NCBI GenBank assembly: GCA_036260415.1
Contig: DASZZX010000267.1
Coordinates: 1-7,130, forward strand
DNA: 7,130 nt
Origin: DASZZX01 sp036260415
GTDB lineage: Bacteria; Actinomycetota; Nitriliruptoria; Nitriliruptorales; JAHWKO01
Direction: 5' to 3'
A program made the position numbers and the translations under genes. Positions 1 to 5,870 of the stretch are shown piece after piece (position 1 is the stretch's first letter; each line of letters begins with the position of its first letter). The notes under the pieces are model-generated. The model had not been told where the DNA came from and ran no database searches. It saw only the letters and a program-made list of their open reading frames with translations.

Positions 1-16
1 GGCGGGGCCGGCCGGC

Positions 17-901
17 TTGGCCCGCGGTCGTCGCCGCCGGCGGGCCGCCGGGATGGTCGCCACGTTGGCGCTGACACTCGCCGTCGTCACAGCGATCGCG
101 CCGTCCGAGGCGCCGAACCGGTCCGTCGCCGGGCGGGTGGACCGCTCGCCAGCGGGCGCACGAGCGGGCGGCGACCGCGTCACGGCGGGCACCCTCGCGC
201 AGCCCGCCGGGCACGACCACTCCGCACCGGCATCGTCGCTCGGCCCGCCGCGCCCGGTCGTGGTGCCCTCCACCAGGGCCAACCGGATGCTGCTCGCCGA
301 GTTGACGCCCGGCGACCGCGGCCCGGACGTGGCGTTCTTGCAGCGCCGCCTGCGGGAGCTGCACCTCGACCCCGGCCAGGCCAGCGGCTACTACGGCCTG
401 GAAACGCTGTACGCGGTCTGGACGCTCCAGAAGCTGCACGGGCTCGCTCCCGACGGCAGGGTCACCTCCGACCTGTGGCGCCGGATCAACTGGACCGACC
501 CGAACGTGCCGCCCCTGGTGGCCGGCGGAGGGCCGGGCCGGGTGGAGATCGATCTCGCCCGCCAGCTGCTGTTCCTCTACGACGGGCGAGGGGACCTGGA
601 GCTCGTCACGCACGTGTCGTCGGGAAACGGCGAACGGTTCTGTACCCGCAGGGGCGGCTGTCGGCGTGCGGTCACCCCGGCGGGCGACTACCGCTTCAGC
701 TGGCGGTGGCAGGGCTGGCGGGAGTCCGATCTGGGCCTGCTGTACAACCCCGTGTACTTCCACGGCGGCCTCGCGGTGCACGGTTCGCCGTCCGTCCCGA
801 CCCACCCGGCCTCGCACGGGTGCGTGCGTATCCCGATGCACATCGCCGAGTACTTCCCGACTCTGGTCGAGCGCGACGATCCGGTCCACGTGCGCGGCTG
901 A
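17..901 (+). CDS. Exported L,D-transpeptidase (YkuD) with peptidoglycan-binding domain
   Basis: Predicted to form or remodel 3-3 peptidoglycan cross-links, or attach stem peptides, outside the membrane. The N-terminus is very basic (a run of arginines at residues 4-9), followed by a hydrophobic segment at about 13-29, consistent with a signal peptide or membrane anchor. A low-complexity Ala/Pro/Arg linker runs to about residue 85. A PG_binding_1-like domain follows at about 93-157 (PGDRGPDVAFLQRRLRELHL), then the YkuD catalytic domain at about 174-292. The catalytic signature is complete: His255 in VHGS, then SHGCVRIP with His267 and nucleophile Cys269. Cys209 and Cys215 flank a short basic loop and could form a disulfide. 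The TTG at 17 is the first start in the window. The frame is open to the left edge, so the true start may lie upstream; ATG at 53 is an alternative but would remove the arginine-rich n-region. The product call is firm, the start is not. Confidence 0.92.
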   Translation: MARGRRRRRAAGMVATLALTLAVVTAIAPSEAPNRSVAGRVDRSPAGARAGGDRVTAGTLAQPAGHDHSAPASSLGPPRPVVVPSTRANRMLLAELTPGDRGPDVAFLQRRLRELHLDPGQASGYYGLETLYAVWTLQKLHGLAPDGRVTSDLWRRINWTDPNVPPLVAGGGPGRVEIDLARQLLFLYDGRGDLELVTHVSSGNGERFCTRRGGCRRAVTPAGDYRFSWRWQGWRESDLGLLYNPVYFHGGLAVHGSPSVPTHPASHGCVRIPMHIAEYFPTLVERDDPVHVRG

Positions 902-1022
902 GCTGGCCGGCGGACGCACCACGCGTCCGGATGCTGGACGTACGCAGCGCGTGCGAGCACCCCGGACGGCGCTGGGCCCGGCCGGTGAGCCCGTGCGGCC
1001 CCGCGATCCACGCCCGGCGTCG

Positions 1023-1043
1023 CCCGCAGACAGCGGCTGCGGG
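1023..1043 (+). terminator. GC-rich hairpin, possible terminator after the L,D-transpeptidase gene
   Basis: Perfect 7-base arms CCCGCAG / CTGCGGG (1023-1029 and 1037-1043) enclose a 7-base loop. It lies 121 bases after the transpeptidase stop and 52 bases before the end of the convergent gene. There is no T-tract, so intrinsic termination is uncertain. The rest of 902-1095 shows no supported gene; its open frames are short and Arg/Ala-rich. Confidence 0.3.
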
Positions 1044-1095
1044 AGCGGATCGATCTGGGTTATCCCGCTGCCTGCCGCTGATCGCTGCGGTCAGA

Positions 1096-2016
1096 TCAGT
1101 AGATGTCCGGCAGGGGACCGGTCTCGACCAGGAACGGACCGGTGGCCTCGGTCCGGCTGTGCTCGAGGACGTCGAGGATGACCTCCAGCGTCAGGTCGGT
1201 GCCGCTCGCGCGGGGTGAGCCCCCGATCATGCTGCTACCGCCCCAGGAGTCGTTCGGCTCGGCTTCCTCGCGCAGGTTCAGCTCCTCGAACGCGGCCGAG
1301 AGGTCGAAGTCGGGCCGCGGGCTGGTCTTGCCGATGGTGACCTCCTGCCTGTCGTCCAGCTCGCGCAAGGACACGTACACGTCGATGCCGTCGGCCGACA
1401 GGGACACACGCGAGAGGACCCCGTACTCCTCGATGGCGGCGATGGGGCCGCGACGCTCGATCAACCGGTAGCCCACGCCGGCTGGTTCGCGTTCCGCGCG
1501 ACCCTCCGCGTAGCGGTCCAGCCGCTCGCCCACCGTGGCGATGGTGGCGGCCATCCCGGTCGCCGTCGTGCGACGCTCCTTGCACGGCGCGAAGATCCAG
1601 GCGAGCTGCTCGATGAAGGCACGGTCCTCCGCAGGCACGCAGCAACCGCCGGTCGTGTCGAGGATCCCCTCGGCGTGCACGAGCCGCCAGATGCTGTGGT
1701 CGTCGACGCGGTGCTGGTTGTCGAGCAGCCAGACCGACAGTGCGACGTCCTCGTCGGCGTGGTTGACGTGCACGGTCAGCTTGCTCGGGTCGGCGAGCAC
1801 CGGCAGCGGCCCGAACCGGATCGAGACCGCGACCTGTTCGCACGTCGCGCGGGTGGCGAGGCGGTCGACCTCGGCGTGGTGGTCGAAGGTCGCGTGCGTG
1901 GGGTTGGCGCGGGTGGGGCCGGCGACGTAGCCGTCCAGAGCGGCTGCGGGGGCGGCGACACGCTTGAAGGCCTCCCAGCTGACCGTCTCGTCCGGGTGGC
2001 ATGCCAGGTGCGCCAT
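1096..2016 (-). CDS. Uncharacterised protein with DHH-type metal-binding motif
   Basis: A 306-residue soluble protein with no signal peptide or membrane segment. Visible motifs: an N-terminal HPDETVSWEAF (7-17), FDHH at 44-47, and VHVNHADEDVALSVWLL (82-98) with His/Asp-rich spacing. DHH followed by a second Asp-rich motif resembles the metal centres of DHH phosphoesterases and, more loosely, MYG1-type proteins; both comparisons are from motif memory. The C-terminal part (about 150-306) is charged and not recognised, and holds a CC pair at 125-126 before it. I chose ATG at 2016 because GGAAG lies 8 bases upstream (2025-2029); an in-frame GTG at 2052 has a poorer ribosome site and would add 12 residues. 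It follows kptA on the same strand after 182 bases, so co-transcription is possible but not shown. Reality as a gene is strongly supported by balanced amino acid composition; the function is inference. Confidence 0.8.
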   Translation of the reverse strand: MAHLACHPDETVSWEAFKRVAAPAAALDGYVAGPTRANPTHATFDHHAEVDRLATRATCEQVAVSIRFGPLPVLADPSKLTVHVNHADEDVALSVWLLDNQHRVDDHSIWRLVHAEGILDTTGGCCVPAEDRAFIEQLAWIFAPCKERRTTATGMAATIATVGERLDRYAEGRAEREPAGVGYRLIERRGPIAAIEEYGVLSRVSLSADGIDVYVSLRELDDRQEVTIGKTSPRPDFDLSAAFEELNLREEAEPNDSWGGSSMIGGSPRASGTDLTLEVILDVLEHSRTEATGPFLVETGPLPDIY

Positions 2017-2024
2017 TGGCCTGT

Positions 2025-2029
2025 CTTCC
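2025..2029 (-). promoter_or_regulatory. Ribosome binding site deciding the start at 2016
   Basis: GGAAG on the minus strand, 8 bases before ATG 2016. It supports this ATG over the upstream GTG at 2052, whose upstream sequence has only a weak purine match. Confidence 0.5.
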
Positions 2030-2139
2030 GCGGGGGGCCGGACGGAGGTCACACATCCAGCTTCGCGGGGGGCGGAGCACGGTCATGGTCGTCGGCGTGT
2101 CCGGACGTCCCGGACCTCGCGGCGGCGACCTGGCAGCTC

Positions 2140-2185
2140 GGTCGGTCGCGAGGCCTGGACGCGGCCCGACCGGCGCGACCCGACC
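2140..2185 (-). terminator. Large imperfect hairpin downstream of kptA
   Basis: The arms GGTCGGTCGCG (2140-2150) and CGCGACCCGACC (2174-2185) pair along 11 bases with a single bulge around a 23-base loop. The structure begins 13 bases beyond the kptA stop, where a terminator would sit. A second smaller inverted repeat, GTCCGG-ACGTC-CCGGAC, lies further downstream at 2099-2115. Neither is followed by a T-run, so termination is inferred from position and stem stability only. If functional, the DHH-motif gene would need its own promoter in 2017-2140. Confidence 0.35.
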
Positions 2186-2198
2186 GCCCGTCGCCAGC

Positions 2199-2777
2199 TC
2201 ACGCCTGCTCACCCTGCTCGCTGCGGTCGTCGACCACCTCCAGGATGCGCTCCGCGGGGACCTGGGCGGTCAGCCACACGCCGCCGGGCAGGCGGTGGAA
2301 CACCGCCCCGTCGAGCGCCATCGCGCCGGCGTCGATCGCGAGCACGACGGGAGAACCGTGCCGCGCCCCCACCTCACGTGCCGACGCCGCATCCTCGGAC
2401 AGGTGCACCTGCCGGCGGCGCATCGGCGACAGCCCGTCGCGGCGGATGTCGGTGAGGAAGCGGCGAGCCGTGCCGTGGTACAGCACGGGGGGCGGTGGGG
2501 TCGGGGCGTAGCCGAGGTCGACCTCAACGCTGTGACCGTACCGCGCCCGGATGCGCGTCCCGTCCGCCGACAGCTCGAAACGGTCCTTGCCGCCGGGGCG
2601 CGGTCGGACGACCTCACGCAACTCGTCCGGCTGCAACCCCAGACCCTCCAGCAGGCGTTCGACGTCGACCCAGCCGCCGGGGTCGAGCACCAGGCCAGCG
2701 GACCGCGGATCGTGGCGCAGCAGGTACGAGAGCCGTCGGGACAGACGCACGCGTCGCCGTTCGTCCAACCGCGTCAC
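2199..2777 (-). CDS. kptA: RNA 2'-phosphotransferase (Tpt1/KptA family)
   Basis: Family activity: transfers an internal RNA 2'-phosphate to NAD+, giving 2'-OH RNA, nicotinamide and ADP-ribose 1'',2''-cyclic phosphate; it acts in the cytoplasm. The 192 residues match the usual bacterial length (about 180-200). The N-terminal winged-helix lobe contains LSYLLRHDP (16-24) with catalytic Arg21-His22, then LDPGGWVDVERLL. The C-terminal ADP-ribosyltransferase-like lobe contains IRARYGHS (76-83, Arg77), LYHGTA (99-104), RRRQVHLSEDAASAREVG with the fourth catalytic Arg at 121 or 122, and GGVWLT (165-170). All conserved motifs are present, so it is probably active. GTG at 2777 gives a family-like N-terminus; TTG at 2768, behind a GGGGGTG stretch, is a close alternative. 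The frame continues open far upstream without stops, but that extension is antisense to other genes. Bacterial Tpt1 has no settled physiological role. It is divergent from the operon starting at 2947. Confidence 0.94.
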   Translation of the reverse strand: MTRLDERRRVRLSRRLSYLLRHDPRSAGLVLDPGGWVDVERLLEGLGLQPDELREVVRPRPGGKDRFELSADGTRIRARYGHSVEVDLGYAPTPPPPVLYHGTARRFLTDIRRDGLSPMRRRQVHLSEDAASAREVGARHGSPVVLAIDAGAMALDGAVFHRLPGGVWLTAQVPAERILEVVDDRSEQGEQA

Positions 2778-2892
2778 CCCCGTCGCGCTGCGCGTGGCTG
2801 CCCGTCGCGCGGCGTGGCCGCCAACGTACGTGCGCCACGGAACCCTCGGGTGCGCTGCGCGCCCGTCCGTTCGCCGCCTCGACCCCGTGATG

Positions 2893-2910
2893 GTGTAATC
2901 ATCATTACAC
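2893..2910. promoter_or_regulatory. Perfect AT-rich inverted repeat, candidate operator
   Basis: GTGTAATCATCATTACAC has perfect 7-base arms around a 4-base spacer and is strikingly AT-rich against its surroundings. It sits in the divergent intergenic region, 36 bases before the GTG of the ribbon-helix-helix-like gene and 115 bases before kptA. Short palindromes of this type are typical operators for dimeric regulators; autoregulation by the downstream ribbon-helix-helix-like protein is my inference. Confidence 0.6.
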
Positions 2911-2914
2911 GCTA
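2909..2914 (-). promoter_or_regulatory. Possible -10 element for kptA
   Basis: On the minus strand this reads TAGCGT within CGATAGCGTGT, close to the CGGTAGNRT core seen at three other starts in this window. It overlaps the right end of the inverted repeat at 2893-2910. It would give kptA a leader of roughly 120 bases. No clear -35 is visible, so support is weak. Confidence 0.25.
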
Positions 2915-2946
2915 TCGCCGATGGCAACGACCCGATCGGAGCCGCT

Positions 2947-3471
2947 GTGGCCCGTACCGCCCTCACCAACAGCGACCTCGAGCTGTGGTTCACCCGCCGC
3001 ATTCCCCGCGACTGGTTCACCTCGATCGAGCTCTTGAGCGATCCCGAGGAGATCCTGATCGTCGGCACGATCGAGGAGCCGCCCGCCGAAGCCGACGAGA
3101 CGGAGGGGCTGAAGGAAGCGCGCCTCGCCGGCGCCATCGGGGCGTTCCGCGAGGCCACCCGTGGCGAGCGCATCGCGATCGCGCGCGCGGCCGAGAGCAC
3201 CTTCCGCCGCCGGGTGTCGTGGGGGGTGGTGTGCGGCGGGCTGCGCCGCCTGTTCACCACCAACACGGTGCCCGTGATGACGCGTCTGCGGCTCCCCGAA
3301 CGGCAGGTGCTGGACACCCTGATCGACGCGGGAGTGGTCCGCAGCCGCAGCGAAGCCGTCGCCTGGTGCATCCAGCGCGTCGCCGATCGGGAGAGCGACT
3401 GGCTCGCGCAGCTGCGTGCCGCCTTCGTGCACGTCGCCAGCGTGCGGGCCGCCGGCCCCGACCTCGCCTGA
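2947..3471 (+). CDS. Uncharacterised protein with ribbon-helix-helix-like C-terminus
   Basis: A 174-residue soluble protein. The N-terminal segment holds LWFTRRIPRDWF (13-24) and a short strand EEILIVGTI (34-42). A charged helical middle follows (about 55-85, including FREATRGERIAIARAAE), then RRRVSWGVVCGG (87-98). The C-terminal VPVMTRLRLPERQVLDTLID (108-127) and RSRSEAVAWCIQRV (132-145) have the strand-helix-helix pattern of Arc/MetJ/CopG-type DNA-binding folds. I recall similar uncharacterised proteins in actinobacteria but cannot name a family with certainty. GTG 2947 is preceded by GGAG with 5-base spacing. It is the first gene of an operon: the HtrA-type protease gene begins 8 bases after its stop. 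The inverted repeat at 2893-2910 just upstream suggests it may regulate its own operon. DNA binding is inferred from fold pattern and context. Confidence 0.85.
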   Translation: MARTALTNSDLELWFTRRIPRDWFTSIELLSDPEEILIVGTIEEPPAEADETEGLKEARLAGAIGAFREATRGERIAIARAAESTFRRRVSWGVVCGGLRRLFTTNTVPVMTRLRLPERQVLDTLIDAGVVRSRSEAVAWCIQRVADRESDWLAQLRAAFVHVASVRAAGPDLA

Positions 3472-3473
3472 GG
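3470..3473 (+). promoter_or_regulatory. Ribosome binding site deciding the protease start
   Basis: GAGG overlaps the TGA of the upstream gene and lies 6 bases before GTG 3480. It argues for a short N-terminus on the protease and for coupled translation, against any of the upstream in-frame starts, which would lie antisense to kptA. Confidence 0.6.
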
Positions 3474-3479
3474 CCGGGC

Positions 3480-4466
3480 GTGGACGCCACCCGTGACCGC
3501 CAGCACCCGACGCTGGTCCCCGAGGTCGGTGAGGATGAGGCGCTGGACGCGTACTCGCGGGTCGTCACGACCGTGGCGGAGCGGGTCGCTCCGTCGGTCG
3601 CCTCCCTGCGGCTGCGACCCCGTCGCGACGGCCGACCGGGCGGCGCCGGTTCGGCGGTCGTGCTGACCCCCGACGGGTACCTGCTGACGTCCGCCCACGT
3701 CGTCGCGACCGCCGACCGGGGCGCCGCGCTGTTCACCGACGGCCGCGAGACCTCGTTCGAGGTCGTCGGTCGCGACAACCTCAGCGACCTGGCGGTCGTC
3801 CGGGTCGATGCGGGGCACCTGCCAGCCGCGCGGTTGGGCGACGCGGAGCGGCTCAAGGTGGGACAGCTGGTCGTGGCCATCGGCAACGCGCTGGGCTTCG
3901 CCGGCTCGGTCACCGCCGGGGTCGTCAGCGCGCTCGGCCGGTCCCTTCCGACCCGCGACGGGGCGGTGAGCCGGTTCGTGGAGAACGTCATCCAGACGGA
4001 CGCGGCTCTGAACCCGGGCAACTCCGGCGGCGCGCTAGTGGACGCACGCGGCTGCCTGGTCGGCGTCAACACGGCGGTGGCCGGGATCGGGCTCGGCCTC
4101 GCCGTCCCGGTCGACGCGACCACCCTGACCATCATCGCGGCGCTGATCGCCGACGGTCGCTACCGCCGCGCGTACCTGGGCATCGCGGGTGGCGCCCGGC
4201 CGCTGCCGCCGCGCGCCCGCGACGAGCTCGGCGCGGAGGCGGGCGTCGAGGTCGTGCAGGTGGTGCCCGGCAGCCCCGCTGCGGTCGCGGGCGTACGGGT
4301 GGAGGACATCGTCGTCGCGGTGGACGACGAGCCCGTCGGTGACGTTGCCCACCTCCAGCACGTCCTCGCCGGTGACCGCATCGGACGACCGGTCACACTG
4401 CGCGTGATCCGTGACGGCCGGCTGATGCAGCTGTCGGCGACCCCCGCCGAGCTGACCGGCGGCTGA
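3480..4466 (+). CDS. HtrA/DegP-type serine protease with one PDZ domain
   Basis: Trypsin-like S1C endopeptidase of the protein quality-control type. The 328 residues hold a protease domain at about 28-222 with a complete triad: His73 in LTSAHVV, Asp103 in SDLAVV, Ser182 in NPGNSGGAL. GLAVPVD (206-212) closes the protease domain as in HtrA proteins. One PDZ domain follows at about 230-320, with YLGI (232-235), VVPGSPAAVAGVRVEDIVVAVDD (split: 261-272 and 273-283) and VTLRVIRDG (305-313). GTG 3480 is chosen because GAGG overlaps the upstream stop with 6-base spacing, and the protein then begins immediately before the conserved domain. From this start there is no signal peptide or transmembrane helix, unusual for bacterial HtrA, which is normally periplasmic or membrane-tethered; it may act in the cytoplasm. 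It is translated in an operon with the ribbon-helix-helix-like gene 8 bases upstream. Confidence 0.93.
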   Translation: MDATRDRQHPTLVPEVGEDEALDAYSRVVTTVAERVAPSVASLRLRPRRDGRPGGAGSAVVLTPDGYLLTSAHVVATADRGAALFTDGRETSFEVVGRDNLSDLAVVRVDAGHLPAARLGDAERLKVGQLVVAIGNALGFAGSVTAGVVSALGRSLPTRDGAVSRFVENVIQTDAALNPGNSGGALVDARGCLVGVNTAVAGIGLGLAVPVDATTLTIIAALIADGRYRRAYLGIAGGARPLPPRARDELGAEAGVEVVQVVPGSPAAVAGVRVEDIVVAVDDEPVGDVAHLQHVLAGDRIGRPVTLRVIRDGRLMQLSATPAELTGG

Positions 4467-4474
4467 ACGGCCTC

Positions 4475-4522
4475 CGGGCTATCGGCCCGCTGATCGGTCA
4501 CAGCCGGCCGCGACAGCTGTCG
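4475..4522 (+). other. Small hairpin and 12-base palindrome after the protease gene
   Basis: CGGGC-TATCG-GCCCG (4475-4489) is a 5-base-pair hairpin starting 8 bases after the protease stop and may be a weak terminator. CGACAGCTGTCG (4511-4522) is a perfect 12-base palindrome without a spacer, which could be a protein-binding site or chance in GC-rich DNA. No T-tract follows either. The remaining gap up to 4628 shows no supported gene. Confidence 0.25.
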
Positions 4523-4628
4523 GAGCACGGCCTGGCGCGAGCGCCGGGGGTATCGGTCGTCGCCGGCGGCTGCACGCCCCGATCGAGGCATCCCACCGGT
4601 CCTTCGACCAAGGCCCCGCGGTGGTGCT

Positions 4629-4640
4629 CGGTAGCATCGC
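4629..4640 (+). promoter_or_regulatory. Leaderless-type -10 promoter for small ORF and Nudix gene
   Basis: CGGTAGCATCGC contains the -10-like hexamer TAGCAT (4632-4637). The ATG at 4647 begins 9 bases after the hexamer, so transcription would start at or next to that A. No convincing -35 is seen. The core matches sites at 5328-5339 and 6795-6806. Confidence 0.5.
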
Positions 4641-4646
4641 GGCCCG

Positions 4647-4754
4647 ATGTCACCCCGCGACAAACCACGCGCTGCCACCGCCGCAACCGTCGACGTGGAA
4701 GCCGTCGGTCAGAGGCAGGTGGACGCCCTCGCGCGGCTGGACGGCCGCGGGTGA
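4647..4754 (+). CDS. Candidate 35-codon small ORF overlapping the Nudix gene
   Basis: Begins ATG TCA CCC CGC and ends in a TGA that shares GTGA with the Nudix start, the classic four-base overlap of translationally coupled genes. The peptide starts MSPRDKPRAA and ends VDALARLDGRG; the second half is a plausible amphipathic helix. There is no signal peptide and no recognised family. The ATG sits exactly where a leaderless transcript from the promoter at 4629-4640 would begin, while the Nudix GTG has only a weak GGAC upstream, so reading of this ORF could deliver ribosomes to the Nudix start. It may be a functional micropeptide, a coupling device only, or chance. Not recognised; the evidence is positional. 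Confidence 0.42.
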   Translation: MSPRDKPRAATAATVDVEAVGQRQVDALARLDGRG

Positions 4755-5299
4755 TCCGCCGGCTGCACCTGCTCGCCCTCAAGGCCTACCGCCGCTTGCC
4801 GGTGGTCGGCCGGCGCTTCGTGGTTCGCCGACTGGCCCCCTCGTACACGGTCGGTGCGATCTGCGTGATCCAGCGCCACGACGGCGCCATCCTCCTGGTG
4901 CGGCTGTCGTACCGCAGCCGGTGGGGCTTCCCCGGAGGGCTGACCAAGCGGGGCGAGTCGATCGAGGACTGCGCCCGCCGGGAGGCGCTGGAGGAGACCG
5001 GTCTGCAGGTGGAGACCCTCGCGCCACCGGCCGTGGTGGTGGCGCCGGGGCCACGCCGGGTGGACGTGGTGTTCCGTTGCCGCTTCGACGAGAGCGCTGC
5101 GCCCCGGGTCGGCAGCGACTCGGCCGAGATCGTGGAGCTGCGCTGGTTCCAACCGAGCGACCTCCCGCAGCTGCAGCCCGAGGCGGCCGAGGCGCTGATG
5201 TCGCTCGGGCGCAGCCAGGCGGAGCTCGCGCGCCACCTGGGCCTGTCGCTGCACGACAGCCGCCGGCTGACGGGCACCGACCGCGCCTGGCCGGTGTGA
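4751..5299 (+). CDS. Nudix hydrolase
   Basis: Hydrolyses a nucleoside diphosphate linked to another group; the substrate cannot be told from sequence. The 182 residues hold a basic N-terminal helix (about 1-27, with RRLPVVGRRFVVRRL), then SYTVGAICVI starting the Nudix fold. The Nudix box is complete at 63-85 (GX5E, then SIEDCARREALEETG with the REXXEEXG core), including the metal-binding Glu78, Glu81 and Glu82. WGFPGG precedes the box. The fold ends around residue 140, and a C-terminal helical tail runs to 182. GTG 4751 is the first start in this frame after an upstream stop and gives a family-like N-terminus. It overlaps the small ORF by GTGA, so translation is probably coupled. The downstream gene has its own promoter motif. 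The family call is firm, specificity open. Confidence 0.93.
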   Translation: MIRRLHLLALKAYRRLPVVGRRFVVRRLAPSYTVGAICVIQRHDGAILLVRLSYRSRWGFPGGLTKRGESIEDCARREALEETGLQVETLAPPAVVVAPGPRRVDVVFRCRFDESAAPRVGSDSAEIVELRWFQPSDLPQLQPEAAEALMSLGRSQAELARHLGLSLHDSRRLTGTDRAWPV

Positions 5300-5327
5300 C
5301 CGCCAGCTCCTCGACGCCGGGGGAGTG

Positions 5328-5339
5328 CGGTAGCGTCAC
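5328..5339 (+). promoter_or_regulatory. -10 promoter element for the winged-helix-like gene
   Basis: CGGTAGCGTCAC contains TAGCGT (5331-5336) and matches the cores at 4629-4640 and, on the other strand, 6795-6806. Transcription would start near 5343-5346, leaving a leader of about 20 bases that includes the ribosome site at 5354-5358. No clear -35 is seen. Confidence 0.45.
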
Positions 5340-5353
5340 GCGGAGGCGGTGAG

Positions 5354-5358
5354 AAGGA
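5354..5358 (+). promoter_or_regulatory. Ribosome binding site deciding the start at 5364
   Basis: AAGGA within GAGAAGGA, 5 bases before GTG 5364. An in-frame GTG at 5349 has its GGAGG only 2 bases away, too close, so 5364 is preferred. Confidence 0.6.
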
Positions 5359-5363
5359 CCGAT

Positions 5364-5870
5364 GTGGCTGAGCAGTTTGAGGGCGGCGTTCGTCGGGCGG
5401 CCGAGATGGTGGACCAGCTCACGGGCGACACCCGGTCGCTCCTGGGGCAGATGGCGTCGCAGCTGGACGCCACCATCACCCGAAACGAACAGCTGCGCGA
5501 CGGTCTCGTCGCCCAGGTCGAGCGCCTCGAGGAGCTGCTCGCCTACCAGCGGGGTCAGCTCGCGGGGCTGCGAGCAGCAGCCGACGGGGTCCCCCACCAC
5601 GACGCCGCGACAACCGCGGAAACGCCCGCCACCCGCCAGTCCGGCGCCGATCTGAGCATCGACCCGGGCGACACGTCGGTGGGTTACGGCGAGCGTGTCC
5701 TACGGCTGTTGGCGGAGGAGCAGCAGGTGACGATCGACCGACTGGTCGAGCGGCTCGTGGAGGCGGGCGACAGCGACGCGACGCGCCGCAAGGTGAGCAC
5801 GGCGGTCACCAACCTGAGCCGGACGGGCCGCGTCGAGCGCGAGGACGACCTCGTCCGGCTCTTGGGCTGA
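5364..5870 (+). CDS. Small coiled-coil protein with winged-helix-like C-terminus
   Basis: A 168-residue soluble protein, not recognised as a named family. Residues 5-70 are highly helical with heptad-like spacing (for example LRDGLVAQVERLEELLAYQR at 44-63), likely a coiled coil for dimerisation. Residues 74-105 are a flexible Ala/Thr/Pro/Asp linker. Residues 107-168 form a compact helical domain: YGERVLRLLAEE, then QVTIDRLVERLVEAG, then TRRKVSTAVTNLSRTGRVER, ending in a short strand DDLVRLLG. The helix-turn-helix followed by a GRVER strand pair resembles a winged helix, with RRKVSTAVTNLSR as the candidate recognition helix. DNA or RNA binding is inference. The start at GTG 5364 is set by AAGGA 5 bases upstream. 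It has its own promoter motif 64 bases after the Nudix stop and ends convergently against the oxidoreductase gene with a 21-base gap. Confidence 0.82.
   Translation: MAEQFEGGVRRAAEMVDQLTGDTRSLLGQMASQLDATITRNEQLRDGLVAQVERLEELLAYQRGQLAGLRAAADGVPHHDAATTAETPATRQSGADLSIDPGDTSVGYGERVLRLLAEEQQVTIDRLVERLVEAGDSDATRRKVSTAVTNLSRTGRVEREDDLVRLLG

Noticed and set aside
1235..2212. 325-codon minus-strand frame over the DHH-motif gene
   Set aside because: Very rich in Arg, Pro and Gly, no domain, and typical of a shifted frame of high-GC coding DNA; the 306-residue frame has normal composition and motifs.
2921..2946. ATG at 2921 as a start ahead of the 174-residue gene
   Set aside because: It is in a different frame from the gene and leads into a short Ser/Pro-rich shadow peptide.
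2001..3479. Long open frame on the plus strand continuous with the HtrA-type protease, which would give an 821-residue protein
   Set aside because: The first 493 codons lie antisense to kptA and the DHH-motif gene and out of frame with the 174-residue gene, are Arg/Pro-rich with no domain, and a good ribosome site places the start at 3480.
2778..3818. Upstream extension of the kptA frame on the minus strand (347 codons)
   Set aside because: It is antisense to the 174-residue gene and the protease, has low-complexity Arg/Ser/Thr composition, and KptA is complete at about 192 residues.
5349..5363. Alternative GTG start five codons upstream of the winged-helix-like protein
   Set aside because: Its GGAGG is only 2 bases from the codon, whereas GTG 5364 has AAGGA at 5-base spacing.
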